From Chondrosia reniformis (Eukaryota > Porifera > Demospongiae > Chondrillida > Chondrillidae), in NCBI GenBank assembly GCA_947172415.1, contig OX359192.1, positions 2,358,501 to 2,422,500 on the forward strand: a DNA stretch of 64,000 nucleotides, in the 5' to 3' direction. Both the position numbers and the translations under genes were made by a program. The notes beneath the pieces were generated by a model. It was not told the DNA's origin and ran no database searches. It worked only from the letters and a program-made list of their open reading frames with translations. Numbering within the stretch: the stretch's first letter is position 1; every line of letters starts with the position of its first letter. Shown piece by piece: positions 25,201 through 35,639 of this stretch.

Positions 25201-28200
25201 ACACTATCAACTACATACATTATAATCTCATTCAAAATCACATATAATAGCATACCTCCATCTGATAATTCTGACAGTTCAACAATACATTTCTCAAGAC
25301 TTGAAAGATTAGTAACAATGGAGAGCCAATCAAAGAATTTTCTGTGTGACAGTATCTTGGCACATGAACAATCCAAACTGAAATCCTTCAGAGAGAGATT
25401 ACTAGGAACAAGTTCCTCTAATGAGCTACCTTCAGATTCCTGCATGCATAAATAAATACAGTAAAATATAACACAGAATGACTTACATTAAATGACAAAC
25501 GAGTTATCCAGCATTGCATGGTACATTTAATTGAGTCAACTTATAATTTGTTTGCATATATATTAGCCTGTAAGTACACTTAAGCTATCACAAACACTCT
25601 AGTGCAGTAGTGACTTAGATTGGAGAAAAGGGGTAATTTATATATAAGAAAGGCATTGGATGAATTAGTTACAATTTGAGCATCAGCAACACTTATTATT
25701 ATTAGGACGTTTCGACCGGTAGGTTCAGCAGTGAAGCAAGAAATGGATGCGAACCAACCAAGAGAAATTATTGTGTAACTATTAACTATTTGGAAATATA
25801 CATGAGGTTACAACTAATATATATACAGTTGCCTGCTTCATAATAATGACATAGACATTAGAAAATGATGCATAGTGACTCACTGTAAATGTACAGACAC
25901 TGTCATAGCTACCAAGTGTCAATCTCAGTGTCTCCAATCCCTTCCATGAAAACACTCTCATTAGGGCAAATACTGAAGTGGACTCGGTAATCCTCAGTCC
26001 CAGCTCCTTCGCTGAACATGTTCTTGTGAACATAGTCACTGCATCTAATACAAACACAAACATACACTTTATCATTATTAACATAGTCAACACTATCAAC
26101 TACATACATTCTGATCTCATTCAAAATCACATATAATAGCATACCTCCATCTGATAATTCTGACAGTTCAATATTACATTTCTCAAGACTTAAAAGATTA
26201 GTAACAATGGAGAGCCAATTAAAGAATTTTCTGTATGACAGTATCTTGGCACATGAACAATTCAAACTGAAATCCTTCAAAGAGAGATTACTAGGAACAA
26301 GTTCCTCTAATGAGCTACCTTCAGATTCCTGCATACATAAATAAAATACAGTAGAATCTCGTTAACACGAAATCGGTTAACGTGAAAAATCGCTTAAAAC
26401 GAAAGTTTTAATTGGTGCCTATATTTGTGCTATACTTCCCCATACATTATTATCCTTTTAACACAAAATTTGATAACACGAAAAATCGGTTAACGTGAAA
26501 GAAATGTGGCACACACGAAGTGTTAAAATCATTTAATACGAAATTTAATTATGGCAGCTAAGCAGAAATCGTTAACTATTAAAAAAGGTGCAAATATTGA
26601 AGGCTATCAAACAAAGCAGTGGTCAGCATGGCGCAAAAGGTAGAATTGCAAAGGAATTCGGCATTGCCAATTCAACTTTATCTGGGACAAGACCCGTATC
26701 TTTAACACTTTTGAAACGTCAACATTCGAGCTAAAAAGGAAGTGTCTACAGATGGCAAAATTTGAAGAGGTAGAGGACGCTTTGTTGCTTTGGTTTAAGG
26801 CTCCCGTGAGGCAAGCGAATTGGCAGGATTATAATTAGCCTCTTATAAATTTTAATACTACATTTCTATGTACCCTCTACTTCTCTTTAAGCATTATACT
26901 GTTAACACAAAATACTTTTAACACGAAATTTGTAAGCAGTCCCTTGGATTTCGTGTTAACGAGATTCTACTGTACAGTAAAATATAACACAGAATGACTT
27001 ACATTAAATGACAAACGAGTTATCCAGCATAGCATGGTACATTTAATTGAGTTAACTTATAATTTGTTTGCATATATATTAGCCTGTAAGTACACTTAAG
27101 CTATCACAAACACTCTAGTGCAGTAGTTACTTAGATTGGAGAAAAGGGGTAATTTATATATAAGAAATGCATTGCTGAGTCTGTTTTACCTGTACAAGCA
27201 AGTTTACTAATAGATTTATAATTAATTCATAAAAGTTAATTGGACCTACATTCCTTTCATAAAATTAAATTTCATCATGTGTCTTAGTTAACACCTTATT
27301 TAACTTTTGGCGCCAAAATAGTGTATATAAGGCCCCTAGATTTAGCATAGTGAGCCAAGGATTCACAGAAGATCAAGATAAAGAAACAGACAAAGACTGA
27401 TGAAGGGTGGAATTCTCAGAAACGGCTGTCTGACCCATGGAGAAGAAGATGAAAGAAGGGAAAAGAAGGAAGAAAAGACTCCTTATCTTCATCTAAAGCT
27501 CTCTTTAGGTTTAGTTCCCCTATGGGCTCTTTTTACAGAATAGGCATATAGCATGTAGGAAAATGGTATCTTAGATTTTTCATGTGTTTACTTAGCCTCA
27601 TGTTAGTCCCTGGTGGCTGTTGAGCCATTGTTGCCTTTAAATAGCCCCGGCTACATGTAATAGGTTAAGTCTTTGTGGACTAGCTTGTCTAGTCCTTGAC
27701 CCATTTCCAATCATGACAAGTACAAAGTATAGAGATAGGATACCGGCTGGGAGGTTGCCCGGGTTAACAAGCTCCCCGTCATTAGGTAAAGGTAGGGTGC
27801 CTGGTGATGAAAAGTTAGCTAACTCTCCCCCATCTGTAGGTAGAGGGGTGCCTACTGGTGGGCAAGCTAGCCCCTCACTAGTTAAGAAGTGTAGCAATAA
27901 GCGGTGTAAAACATGTCCCTCTTTAGTTACTGGCCCTACTTTTAAGAGTTCAGTTACTGGCAGGACCTATCAAGTCCGTAGCCCTTGTGGTCCCCTAGGA
28001 TGCCAGAGTAGGAATGTTGTGTATCTTATTACTTGTAAACAATGTGATGTACAGTATGTAGGAGAAACCTCTCAGATGCTTAGGAGTAGAATGAACAACC
28101 ATAGGACTAGTACCAAAGGTTTTAAGCCACTGTATCTTTACAATCACTTTAATTCTGATAACCATAGTTTTGATGATGCCTTGATTATGCCCATAGAACA

Positions 28201-31200
28201 GATACCTGAGACACCTAATTCTACTAGCCTCAGACTACTGAGAGAAGCGTTCTGGTACAAGGAACTCTGCTCTATTTACCCATATGGACTTAACGATAAC
28301 ATTAAAGGCGTTGGCAATATTTCGAAACTTAAAAAAGAAATCATCGTATGGAACCTTTTTAATCGCTTATCTCATAAAAGACGGCATCGGCGCTCCAATC
28401 TAAAATCGACAGGCAGTAGTAATAACGCTACCTTCGACCCTGAATGGCTCAAAGAACGACTACCACTTACAAGAACGTGGGCTTTCTAGCCAAACTTAAA
28501 CACGATACTTTTGCATTACAAGCTCGACACCTTCATCGTTTGTTAAACTCGGTACAATGTCTCATCGATACCCCAGAAACACCTTTTCCACTTAGACTTA
28601 TGCTAATGATTAAAGATGTTATTAAAGCACGCACTTCAGCCAGCCTTCCCAAACACCCAACGAAAACGACAAGTCCAAAAGGGTTTCTTAAAATCGTGTT
28701 TCATAATAAAGGTGTAGAAAAAATAGGCCTCTCAGGTATCTTAAACCAAAAGTTAATGTTAGAAACTGTCCTACCCTTTATACAAAACAAAGAGCCCCCA
28801 TGTGTAGTATTTAAGTATACCCAACCAATAGGACCTCAAATCTTTAACTTTTCACAAGTACCTTATTGACAACATTTATGTATGTGTAGACGGTTCTGTA
28901 TTTAAGCAATGTGTAGGTATCCCTATGGGTACTGACTGTGCCCCTGTAGTTGCTAATCTTTTTCTGTTTGCCTATGAGTATGAGTTTATGAAAGGACTAC
29001 TTAAGGATAACATCACTCTAGCTATTAAATTTTCCAATACTTATAGGTATATTGATAACCTTTTATGTATTAACAACAAGGATTTTGAACTGTCAATTAG
29101 TGATATTTACCCCAAAGAACTTATTCTTAAAAAGACAAATACCAGCCCTAAAAAATCCCCTTTTTAGACTTAGATATAACCATTACTAACAATCAATTTA
29201 TCACTAAAGTATATGATACTTTTGTCTATAGTTATGCTGAGTCTGTTTTACCTGTACAAGCAAGTTTACTAATAGATTTATAATTAATTCATAAAAGTTA
29301 ATTGGACCTACATTCCTTTCATAAAATTAAATTTCATCATGTGTCTTAGTTAACACCTTATTTAACTTTTGGCGCCAAAATAGTGTATATAAGGCCCCTA
29401 GATTTAGCATAGTGAGCCAAGGATTCACAGAAGATCAAGATAAAGAAAAAGACAAAGACTCCCAGGATCACTGATGAAGGGTGGAATTCCCAGAAACGGC
29501 TGTCTGACCCATGGAGAAGAAGATGAAAGAAGGGAAAAGAAGGAAGAAAAGACTCCTGTATCTTCATCTAAAGCTCTCTTTAGGTTTAGTTCCCCTATAG
29601 GCACTTTTTACAGAATAGGCATATAGCATGTAGGAAAATGGTATCTTAGATTTTTCATTGGATGAATTAGTTACAATTTGAGCATCAGCAACACTTATTA
29701 TTATTAGGACGTTTCGACCGGTAGGTTCAGCAATGAAGCAAGAAATGGATGCGAACCAACCAAGAGAAATTATTGTGTAACTATTAACTATTTGGAAATA
29801 TACATGAGGTTACAACTAATATATATACAGTTGCCTGCTTCATAATAATGACATAGACATTAGAAAATGATGCATAGTGACTCACTGTAAATGTACAGAC
29901 ACTGTCATAGCTACCAAGTGTCAATCTCAGTGTCTCCAATCCCTTCCATGAAAACACTCTCATTAGGGCAAATACTGAAGTGGACTCGGTAATCCTCAGT
30001 CCCAGCTCCTTCGCTGAACATGTTCTTGTGAACATAGTCACTGCATCTAATACAAACACAAACACACACTTTATCATTATTAACATAGTCAACACTTATC
30101 AATAACAAACACTATCAACTACATACATTATAATCTCATTCAAAATCACATATAATAGCATACCTCCTTCTGATAATTCTGACAGTTCAACAATACATTT
30201 CTCAAGACTTGAAAGATTAGTAACAATGGAGAGCCAATCAAAGAATTTTCTGTGTGACAGTATCTTGGCACATGAACAATCCAAACTGAAATCCTTCAGA
30301 GAGAGATTACTAGGAACAAGTTCCTCTAATGAGCTACCTTCAGATTCCTGCATGCATAAATAAATACAGTAAAATATAACACAGAATGACTTACATTAAA
30401 TGACAAACGAGTTATCCAGCATAGCATGGTACATTTAATTGAGTCAACTTATAATTTGTTTGCATATATATTAGCCTGTAAGTACACTTAAGCTATCACA
30501 AACACTCTAGTGCAGTAGTGACTTAGATTGGAGAAAAGGGGTAATTTATATATAAGAAAGGCATTGGATGAATTAGTTACAATTTGAGCATCAGCAACAC
30601 TTATTATTATTAGGACATTTCGACCGGTAGGTTCAGCAGTGAAGCAAGAAATGGATGTGAACCAACCAAGAGAAATTATTGTGCAACTCTTAACTTTTTG
30701 GAAATATGCATGAGGTTACAGCTAATACACAGTTGCCTGCTTCATAATAATGACATTGACATTAGAAAATAATGCATAGTGACTCACGGTTATTGTACAG
30801 ACACAAAGGTCCAATCTCAGTGTCTCCAATCCCTTCCATGAAAGCACTCTCATTAGGGCAAATACTGAAGTGGACTCAGTAATCCTCAGTCCCAGCTCCT
30901 TCATTGAACATGTTCTTGTGAACATAGTCACTGCATCTAATACAAACACAAACACACACTTTATCATTATTAACATAGTCAACACTAATTAATTGATAAC
31001 AAAATTAATGCTTAACTATGAATTAAAGAAATCAACATCTAACACTTATCACTTAGTTTTGTGGTCATATAGACAGAAATATCCAGTTATGTGTTACAAT
31101 AGCTTTATAGGTTTATATGAAAACAGTGTTATAATATAAAGTAATATCTTACCATTTGCAGTCAAGTGATCAAGGACAATATATCCCAACTTTTGCAAGT

Positions 31201-34200
31201 TTTGGTTGCTGTGTAGTAAATGCTTAACACTCTCAACAGGAAATGGATTTCTGGTTCTATCCATTTCCAACTCAATCAAATGAGTACAGTGTGCTAAACA
31301 ATTTAGTACAACCATCGCATCAAATGAACCTAGATAATAAAACCTAAGTGAACTATTCAAGTGCTTCAATGTTTCACACATAATAGTCTCATTTTGAGAC
31401 TCATGAAGCGCATGCAACAGGAAGAGGAGCCGAGGATTCCATCGATTAGATTTAGCTGGCAGCTGCAAAGTAGCACCAGCTACATTGGGTGGAGCAGCTG
31501 TTGTGGGAGTGGCAGGAGGCATGACAAAACATGATGGGATGAAATTTTTGCATGATAATTTTGTCAGCCCAGCATAAAATCGCAAGACCACAGCAAAGGA
31601 TGGATTGGAAATGTGGTCCTTCCAAAATATCACCTGATCCTTTTCGGAGAGCTGACTCAGGTGAAGGGCAGAAAAGAACTCTTGGAGAGTTGCATGGGAG
31701 AAATTGCCAGAAAATGTTGGCCTATATGCATGTTTTCCAATGTGTAGGTGAAGGAGTCCTTTGAACAGGGAGTCGTGGGGGTTTCCCTTAATTTCATGGA
31801 AGACATTCCGAATGGCTTTCTCAGTGAAAATGTATTTGGATGGTTTAGCTGTCAAACCTTTAAAGGCAAGTTCTCCTAGACGCCAAAGGAGGTCCTGTAG
31901 GTCTTCTGGGAGCTCAGAAAGAGTTGGGTCAATGTAGATATCTCTTCCCTCTTTTTCACATTCCCTAGAACACAGGTCACTAACATGACCTTGGTAACAT
32001 TCTGTGATGGTGGCAGGAAGTGAATATTGATTGGCTTTGAAAGTGGAACAGAAAATAAACAGATTCATTGGAATGTAGACTCCACCATTCAAATCAGGAC
32101 GATCTCTGATGGTCTGCAACATTCTCTCAGCAGAACGTGGATCATCTTTGAAGAACTCCTTCACGTAAGCCTTAACAGCCTTCTCATCAAAACCCTGCAC
32201 TTCATAGAACTGATTGGCATTTTCCTGTAGTTCAGGACAAACACCAGGTCGACTAGAAAGTATGATTGAGGCTTCCGGTAGCAACTTCCCTTTTAACAGC
32301 TTCAAAAGGACAGAATTGGATCCCTTCTGTAGAAGCTCTCTAGCTTCATCAGCACCATCAAATATCAGCAATGTGTCTCGGCCCTTTCCTTCCTCTAGCA
32401 TTTTGGTTGCCATGGTGATGTCTACAGAGGACCCCTCCCCATAATATCCAAGTAGACTGGGTAGGTCGGTACAGCAAGAAACACTCTCCTCTCTCAAGGG
32501 AAAGAAGAGAATGAACGCAAAATCACTCTTGATCTGAGAGAGAGCTATTTGTAGACAGATGTGCTTCATGGCAGTTGTCTTTCCTGCTCCCGCTTGACCA
32601 TATACGATTCGTATCCTATCTTTACATTGCTTAGCTAAATCTTTAACATCTATGTAGCCCTCAATTTCACTTTTAGGACCACACTCCCTTAATCGTTTTA
32701 ATGTTTCTAATTGATCTCCCTTTGTCACTAAGACTGATGGCTTGTCCTTCACTATGGCTAGTCTGACAAACCTTACTTCACTGTCTCCTTCAGCCAGCTT
32801 ATATGACTTGTATTCACCAAATGCATTTTCTTGTAGCTTTAATAGAGGGCCCTACAGAATGAAACATATAGCATATTTATATGAGAATTACCACAAGGAG
32901 ATATTAATATTTCATAATTATATATCTAATAAATATTATACAGTATACAAATGTAGAGATCTTTGTTCATCTAACTGAATTTTGTTAGCATGCATAACTG
33001 GGCAAACATACGACATTTCATAGATTTGTATAGTACACTCTACGCAGGCGTCTGCAAATAGCATGCAGCGTGGTTGACAACGGATCTTCTGTACAAATCC
33101 GCACATATGCATACGGAAAATGGTGAAAGACAGACGCCTGCGTAGAGTGTACTATACAGGTCTATAAAATGTCATATATTATACGTATAAGGTAAAGTAG
33201 AGGGTTTTCGAATACAACACTGCCTTTCCCTAATTCGAGAAATACGATAAAGAGACGCTCCTTGTTCCCTTAACTCCTGCGCTAACTGGGAAGAAAGTAA
33301 GAAGTTCTATTGCATACAGGCGAAAGGTGGCGCTGTGTTCGGAAACCCCCTGCTACACGTCTGTCATTAAAATAAATGGAGCTCCTTCTGGGCATTAAAC
33401 TTCTTAGATGGTAGGCAGATTGCTTGAGTCTTGTATTTTTCAATTATCACTGTATGACCTTTGAACTGTCTATTTAATTTGTGCTTACTTAAACAAATAT
33501 TGCATGATTAAACAAACAATGCACTTGCTTATAATAAACATTGAGGTTAACCTCAATGATTGAAGAGTGTGACTAAAATGGCAGAGCGAGCAATCGAGCC
33601 TCCAAACAGTTTTTCGTTTCCGAACGTGACTGCGAGGATACTGCTTCAGCAGCTGATACTCGCCTTCAATCGTGAGATTGGAGATATATTGCGTACGTGT
33701 GCGCGTTCATCTGAGGAAATCTTCGGCATTTTATAGACCCTCAGACAATCCGCGCATTGCCCCGAGGGCGCCCGTGTATTAGCGTATGGCTACCTGAGGA
33801 AAACCTACGCGGAGTGTGCCTGGAAGAATATAAGTTATCTGTGTCACATACCGTATATATATATATGTAGCTACTGAATGTACATATACTTACTGGTAGA
33901 TCTAGAGCGGACTGGTTAAGATCAACCTGATGTACATTCTGAGGAGGTACATTCTGAGGATGTACATTCTGAGTAGGTACATTCTGAGTAGGTACGTTCT
34001 GATGAGGTACATTCTGATAAGGTACATTCTGAGGAGGTACGTTCTGAGGAGGTACGTTCTGATAAGGTACGTTCTGAGGAGGTACGTTCTGATAAGGTAC
34101 ATTCTGAGGAAGTACGCTCTGATAAGGTACGTTCTGAGGAGGTACGATCTGATAAGGTACGTTCTGAGGAGGTACGTTCTGATAAGGTACATTCTGAGGA

Positions 34201-35634
34201 AGTACGCTCTGATAAGGTACGTTCTGAGGAGGTACGATCTGATAAGGTACGTTCTGAGGAGGTACGTTCTGATAAGGTACGTTCTGAGGAGGTACGTTCT
34301 GATAAGGTACGTTCTGAGGAGGTACGTTCTGATAAGGTACATTCTGAGGAGGTACATTCTGAGGAGGTACGCTCTGAGGAGGTACATTCTGATAAGGTAC
34401 GTTCTGAGGAGGTACGTTCTGATAAGGTACGTTCTGAGGAGGTACGTTCTGATAAGGTACGTTCTGAGGAGGTACATTCTGAGGAGGTACATTCTGAGGA
34501 GGTATGTTCTGAGGAGGTACATTCTGATAAGGTACGTTCTGAGGAGGTACGTTTTGAGGAGGTACATTCTGAGGAGGTACGTTCTGAGGAGGTACGTTCT
34601 GAGGAGGTACGTTCTGAGGAGGTACGTTCTGATAAGGTATATTCTGATGAGGTACATTCTGAGGAGGTAGATTTTGATAAGGTATATTCTGAGGAGGTAC
34701 ATTCTGAGGAGGTACGTTCTGATGAGGTACGTTCTGATGAGGTACGTTCTGAGGAAGTACATTCTGAGGAGGTACGTTCTGATAAGGTACGTTCTGAGGA
34801 GGTACATTCTGAGGAGGAACATTCTGAGGAGGTACGTTTTGAGGAGGTACGTTCTGAGGAGGTACGTTCTGAGGAGGTACATTCTGAGGAGGTACGTTCT
34901 GAGGAGGTACGTTCTGAGGAGGTACATTCTGAGGAGGTACGTTCTGATAAGGTACGTTCTGAGGAGGTACGTTCTGATAAGGTACGTTCTGAGGAGGTAT
35001 GTTCTGATAAGGTACGTTCTGAGGAGGTACATTCTGATAAGGTACGTTCTGATAAGGTACGTTTTCTCCATTAGAGTGCCGAGAAACTAAGAAAATATGT
35101 TTATATAAGTGGTGTGGTTGCATACATATATACTCTATGTAATCTGATGAGTAACATTCAAATGATCATTCTTTTGTCCATAATCTTATAGCTAACATTT
35201 AAGTATATATAATGTTATAATTACTTTAAAGTAGACGTTACTTATAAGGTAAGCCAAAGCTATGAATATGTTTGCAAGAATGTTACACTCATAGTTACAC
35301 ATGAATACCCACCTGATGAGGTAGCATCAAGAGATAAAAAATCCTCAATAACCTTTGCAAAACTCTTATTCATGTTTGTAGTATTAGGAGCTTCCTTTAG
35401 TACTTTAGCAGCTGCTTTAAGTGTCTTTGGAGCTGGGTCATTGTGAAGGAACTGGTAGAACAGGTCATTTGCATCAGCTACACTTGAAGTAGAGTCCAAC
35501 TGTTGTCTCCGTCCTTGCGATATGACATGCTCATGCACAAGATCAAAACGTACTACGTAAGCATTACAGTGCTTTATATGACTCTCCTTGTGTTGGTCCA
35601 GAAATGCAATGACCTCATTTGGTCGCTTTTCCAT
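22273..35634 (-). CDS. CARD-NACHT-LRR (NLR) innate immune receptor with pentapeptide-repeat linker
   Basis: Cytosolic NOD-like receptor, about 1650 aa. Exons inferred: 35313-35634, 33894-35086, 31153-32851, 30788-30936, 30164-30347, 29886-30046, 26145-26328, 25884-26044, 25256-25439, 24978-25138, 23343-23505, about 22818-22975, 22273-22515; phases fit throughout. Exon 1 (107 aa) resembles a CARD (FYQFLHNDPAPKTLKAAAKV). Exon 2 is almost wholly V-P-[PY]-Q-N repeats (about 75). The NACHT exon has Walker A GQAGAGKTT, Walker B LLIFDGADE and SSRPGVCPEL. Downstream exons alternate between two LRR types of 161 and 184 bp. Introns carry several mobile elements. Less certain: that the CARD exon is the true start, and the final donor. 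The NLR expansion known from demosponges is the closest precedent I can name. Confidence 0.85.
23937..24628 (-). mobile_element. Frameshifted retroelement C-terminal fragment in an NLR intron
   Basis: Two overlapping minus-strand frames. 24215-24628 gives CVCGKPFTIDHTLNCPTGGF and HNEIRDLTADLMSEVCHDVC. 23937-24464 continues in another frame with FFDVRVFNPCAPSYRST, HEREKRREYEQRV and FTPLVFSTSGGM. This is the C-terminal part of a reverse-transcriptase-type polyprotein common in marine invertebrate genomes. A frameshift near 24370-24460 and the missing RT core show it is dead. The exact clade is not resolved. Confidence 0.65.
24658..24771. mobile_element. Short TA-flanked MITE, 114 bp
   Basis: Terminal inverted repeats CACTCAATCCTCCCTTATCC and the complement GGATAAGGGAGGATTGAGTG, bounded by TA on each side. 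The size and TA duplication suggest a Tc1/mariner/pogo-type non-autonomous element. Confidence 0.8.
26349..26972 (+). mobile_element. Internally deleted pogo/Tigger-like DNA transposon
   Basis: 624 bp with terminal inverted repeats CAGTAGAATCTCGTTAACAC and GTGTTAACGAGATTCTACTG, flanked by TA. Inside are broken pieces of a transposase N-terminus: AAKQKSLTIKK, then after a frameshift VQILKAIKQSSG and GRIAKEFGIANSTLSG (HTH psq), then KRKCLQMAKFEEVEDALL (CENP-B-type HTH). The DDE domain is missing. It sits only in LRR unit B, so it inserted after the unit duplicated. Confidence 0.85.
27175..27580 (+). repeat. 5' pseudo-LTR of the Penelope-like element
   Basis: Begins GCTGAGTCTGTTTTACCTG and ends TTAGATTTTTCAT. 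Nearly identical to 29236-29653 but lacks 12 bases (CTCCCAGGATCA) just before CTGATGA, which removes the 5' strand of the candidate hammerhead stem I. Confidence 0.85.
27713..28489 (+). CDS. GIY-YIG endonuclease domain of the Penelope-like element
   Basis: 258 codons from ATG 27713. Low-complexity N-terminus, then a Cys-rich linker (KKCSNKRCKTCPSL) and the GIY-YIG-type module: VVYLITCKQCDVQYVGET, RSRMNNHR and later FWYKELCSIYPYGLN. The cysteines and histidine around CKQC and NNHR match the metal-binding arrangement reported for Naiad endonucleases. The role would be target nicking for retrotransposition. The frame overlaps the following RT frame by 46 bases in a different phase; this could be a mutation or an original overlap. 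Confidence 0.8.
   Translation: MTSTKYRDRIPAGRLPGLTSSPSLGKGRVPGDEKLANSPPSVGRGVPTGGQASPSLVKKCSNKRCKTCPSLVTGPTFKSSVTGRTYQVRSPCGPLGCQSRNVVYLITCKQCDVQYVGETSQMLRSRMNNHRTSTKGFKPLYLYNHFNSDNHSFDDALIMPIEQIPETPNSTSLRLLREAFWYKELCSIYPYGLNDNIKGVGNISKLKKEIIVWNLFNRLSHKRRHRRSNLKSTGSSNNATFDPEWLKERLPLTRTWAF
28444..29280 (+). pseudogene. Broken reverse transcriptase of the Penelope-like element
   Basis: The first frame (28444-28869) contains KLKHDTFALQARHLHRLLNS and ends PQIFNFSQVPY. A one-base shift near 28855 continues as YLIDNIYVCVDGSVF and KQCVGIPMGTDCAPVVANLF, typical Penelope RT motifs. The catalytic motif, normally YIDD, reads YIDN. After FLDLDITITNNQF the frame runs into pseudo-LTR sequence and stops at 29281-29283, so the thumb region is missing. 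Not functional. Confidence 0.82.
29236..29653 (+). repeat. 3' pseudo-LTR of the Penelope-like element
   Basis: Direct copy of 27175-27580 with the 12-base CTCCCAGGATCA segment intact. Contains the candidate hammerhead at 29459-29516. A third, solo copy lies on the minus strand at 62939-63180, and older remnants occur at 19905-20025 and 44990-45122. Confidence 0.88.
29459..29516 (+). ncRNA. Candidate minimal type I hammerhead ribozyme in the 3' pseudo-LTR
   Basis: Core pieces in order: CTGATGA (29471-29477), stem II GGG...CCC, GAAAC (29493-29497), four-base loop GGCT, GTC (29502-29504; cleavage would follow the C). Stem I can form from CTCC...TCA before the core and TGA...GGAG after the GTC, with an internal loop. 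Stem III is only two pairs (A-U, C-G), as in the minimal hammerheads reported from Penelope-like elements. Weak point: an A-A apposition at the base of stem II. Activity is unproven. Confidence 0.5.
33012..33173. mobile_element. Foldback MITE in an NLR intron
   Basis: Arms of about 43 bp: GTATAGTACACTCTACGCAG at the left and CTGCGTAGAGTGTACTATAC at the right, with further pairing to GACATTT and AAATGTC at the ends. Internal sequence non-coding. Confidence 0.8.
33578..33691 (+). other. Possible plus-strand first exon inside the NLR intron
   Basis: ATG in good context (TAAAATGGCAGAG) opens 38 codons, MAERAIEPPNSFSFPNVTAR onward, then a splice-donor-like GTACGTGTG. The peptide looks protein-like (ILLQQLILAFNREIGDIL helix), but no second exon was identified and the family is not recognised. 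It may be a gene fragment or chance. Confidence 0.25.
33935..35070 (-). repeat. 15-bp coding minisatellite, about 75 copies (V-P-[PY]-Q-N)
   Basis: On the minus strand the unit is GTACCTCCTCAGAAC or GTACCTTATCAGAAC. It is an uninterrupted in-frame array inside NLR exon 2 (33894-35086), with rare H, T, L or S variants. Exon phases on both sides (1 and 0) match the CARD and NACHT exons, so the array is translated as a linker of about 380 residues. Long open frames on the plus strand and in other phases are by-products. Confidence 0.9.
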
Positions 35635-35639
35635 TGCTA

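Larger units (their letters stand above)
27175..29654 (+). mobile_element. Penelope-like retroelement with N-terminal GIY-YIG (Naiad-like), flanked by pseudo-LTRs
   Basis: Element inserted in LRR unit B, antisense to the NLR gene. The empty site in units A and C reads GGCATTGGATGAATT; here CATTG occurs at both edges (about 27170-27174 and 29656-29660), a probable 5-bp target duplication. Order: direct repeat 27175-27580, leader, GIY-YIG frame 27713-28489, RT frames 28444-29280, direct repeat 29236-29653. Classical Penelope elements have RT before GIY-YIG; the reversed order seen here is the one described for Naiad/Chlamys-type elements. The 5' repeat begins inside sequence equal to the end of the RT frame, as expected for tandem 5'-truncated copies. 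Dead: frameshifts, an RT catalytic change and a deleted RT C-terminus. Confidence 0.85.
24951..30960. repeat. Tandem 0.9-kb units each carrying one pair of LRR exons
   Basis: Unit A about 24951-25859, unit B about 25860-29870 (interrupted by the pogo remnant and the Penelope-like element), unit C about 29871-30770, partial unit D 30771-30960. Without insertions each is about 0.9 kb and nearly identical over exons and introns. Each full unit carries a 161-bp and a 184-bp exon, together 345 bp or 115 codons, so every added unit keeps the frame. Each also carries a hammerhead-like motif (GTCGAAACGTCC, minus strand) near 25704-25738, 29702-29740 and 30610-30645; in unit C the plus strand has GGACATTTCGACC. 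Confidence 0.9.

Noticed and set aside
28855-28870. TGA in the RT frame as a selenocysteine codon (reported in some Naiad elements)
   Set aside because: The RT similarity continues in a different frame right here, so this is a one-base frameshift and not in-frame UGA recoding.
33930-35090. Long open frames on the plus strand and alternate minus frames (RYVLRRY-like and RTYLLRTYL-like repeats)
   Set aside because: By-products of a stop-free 15-bp repeat. Only the V-P-[PY]-Q-N frame has matching splice phases with neighbouring exons.
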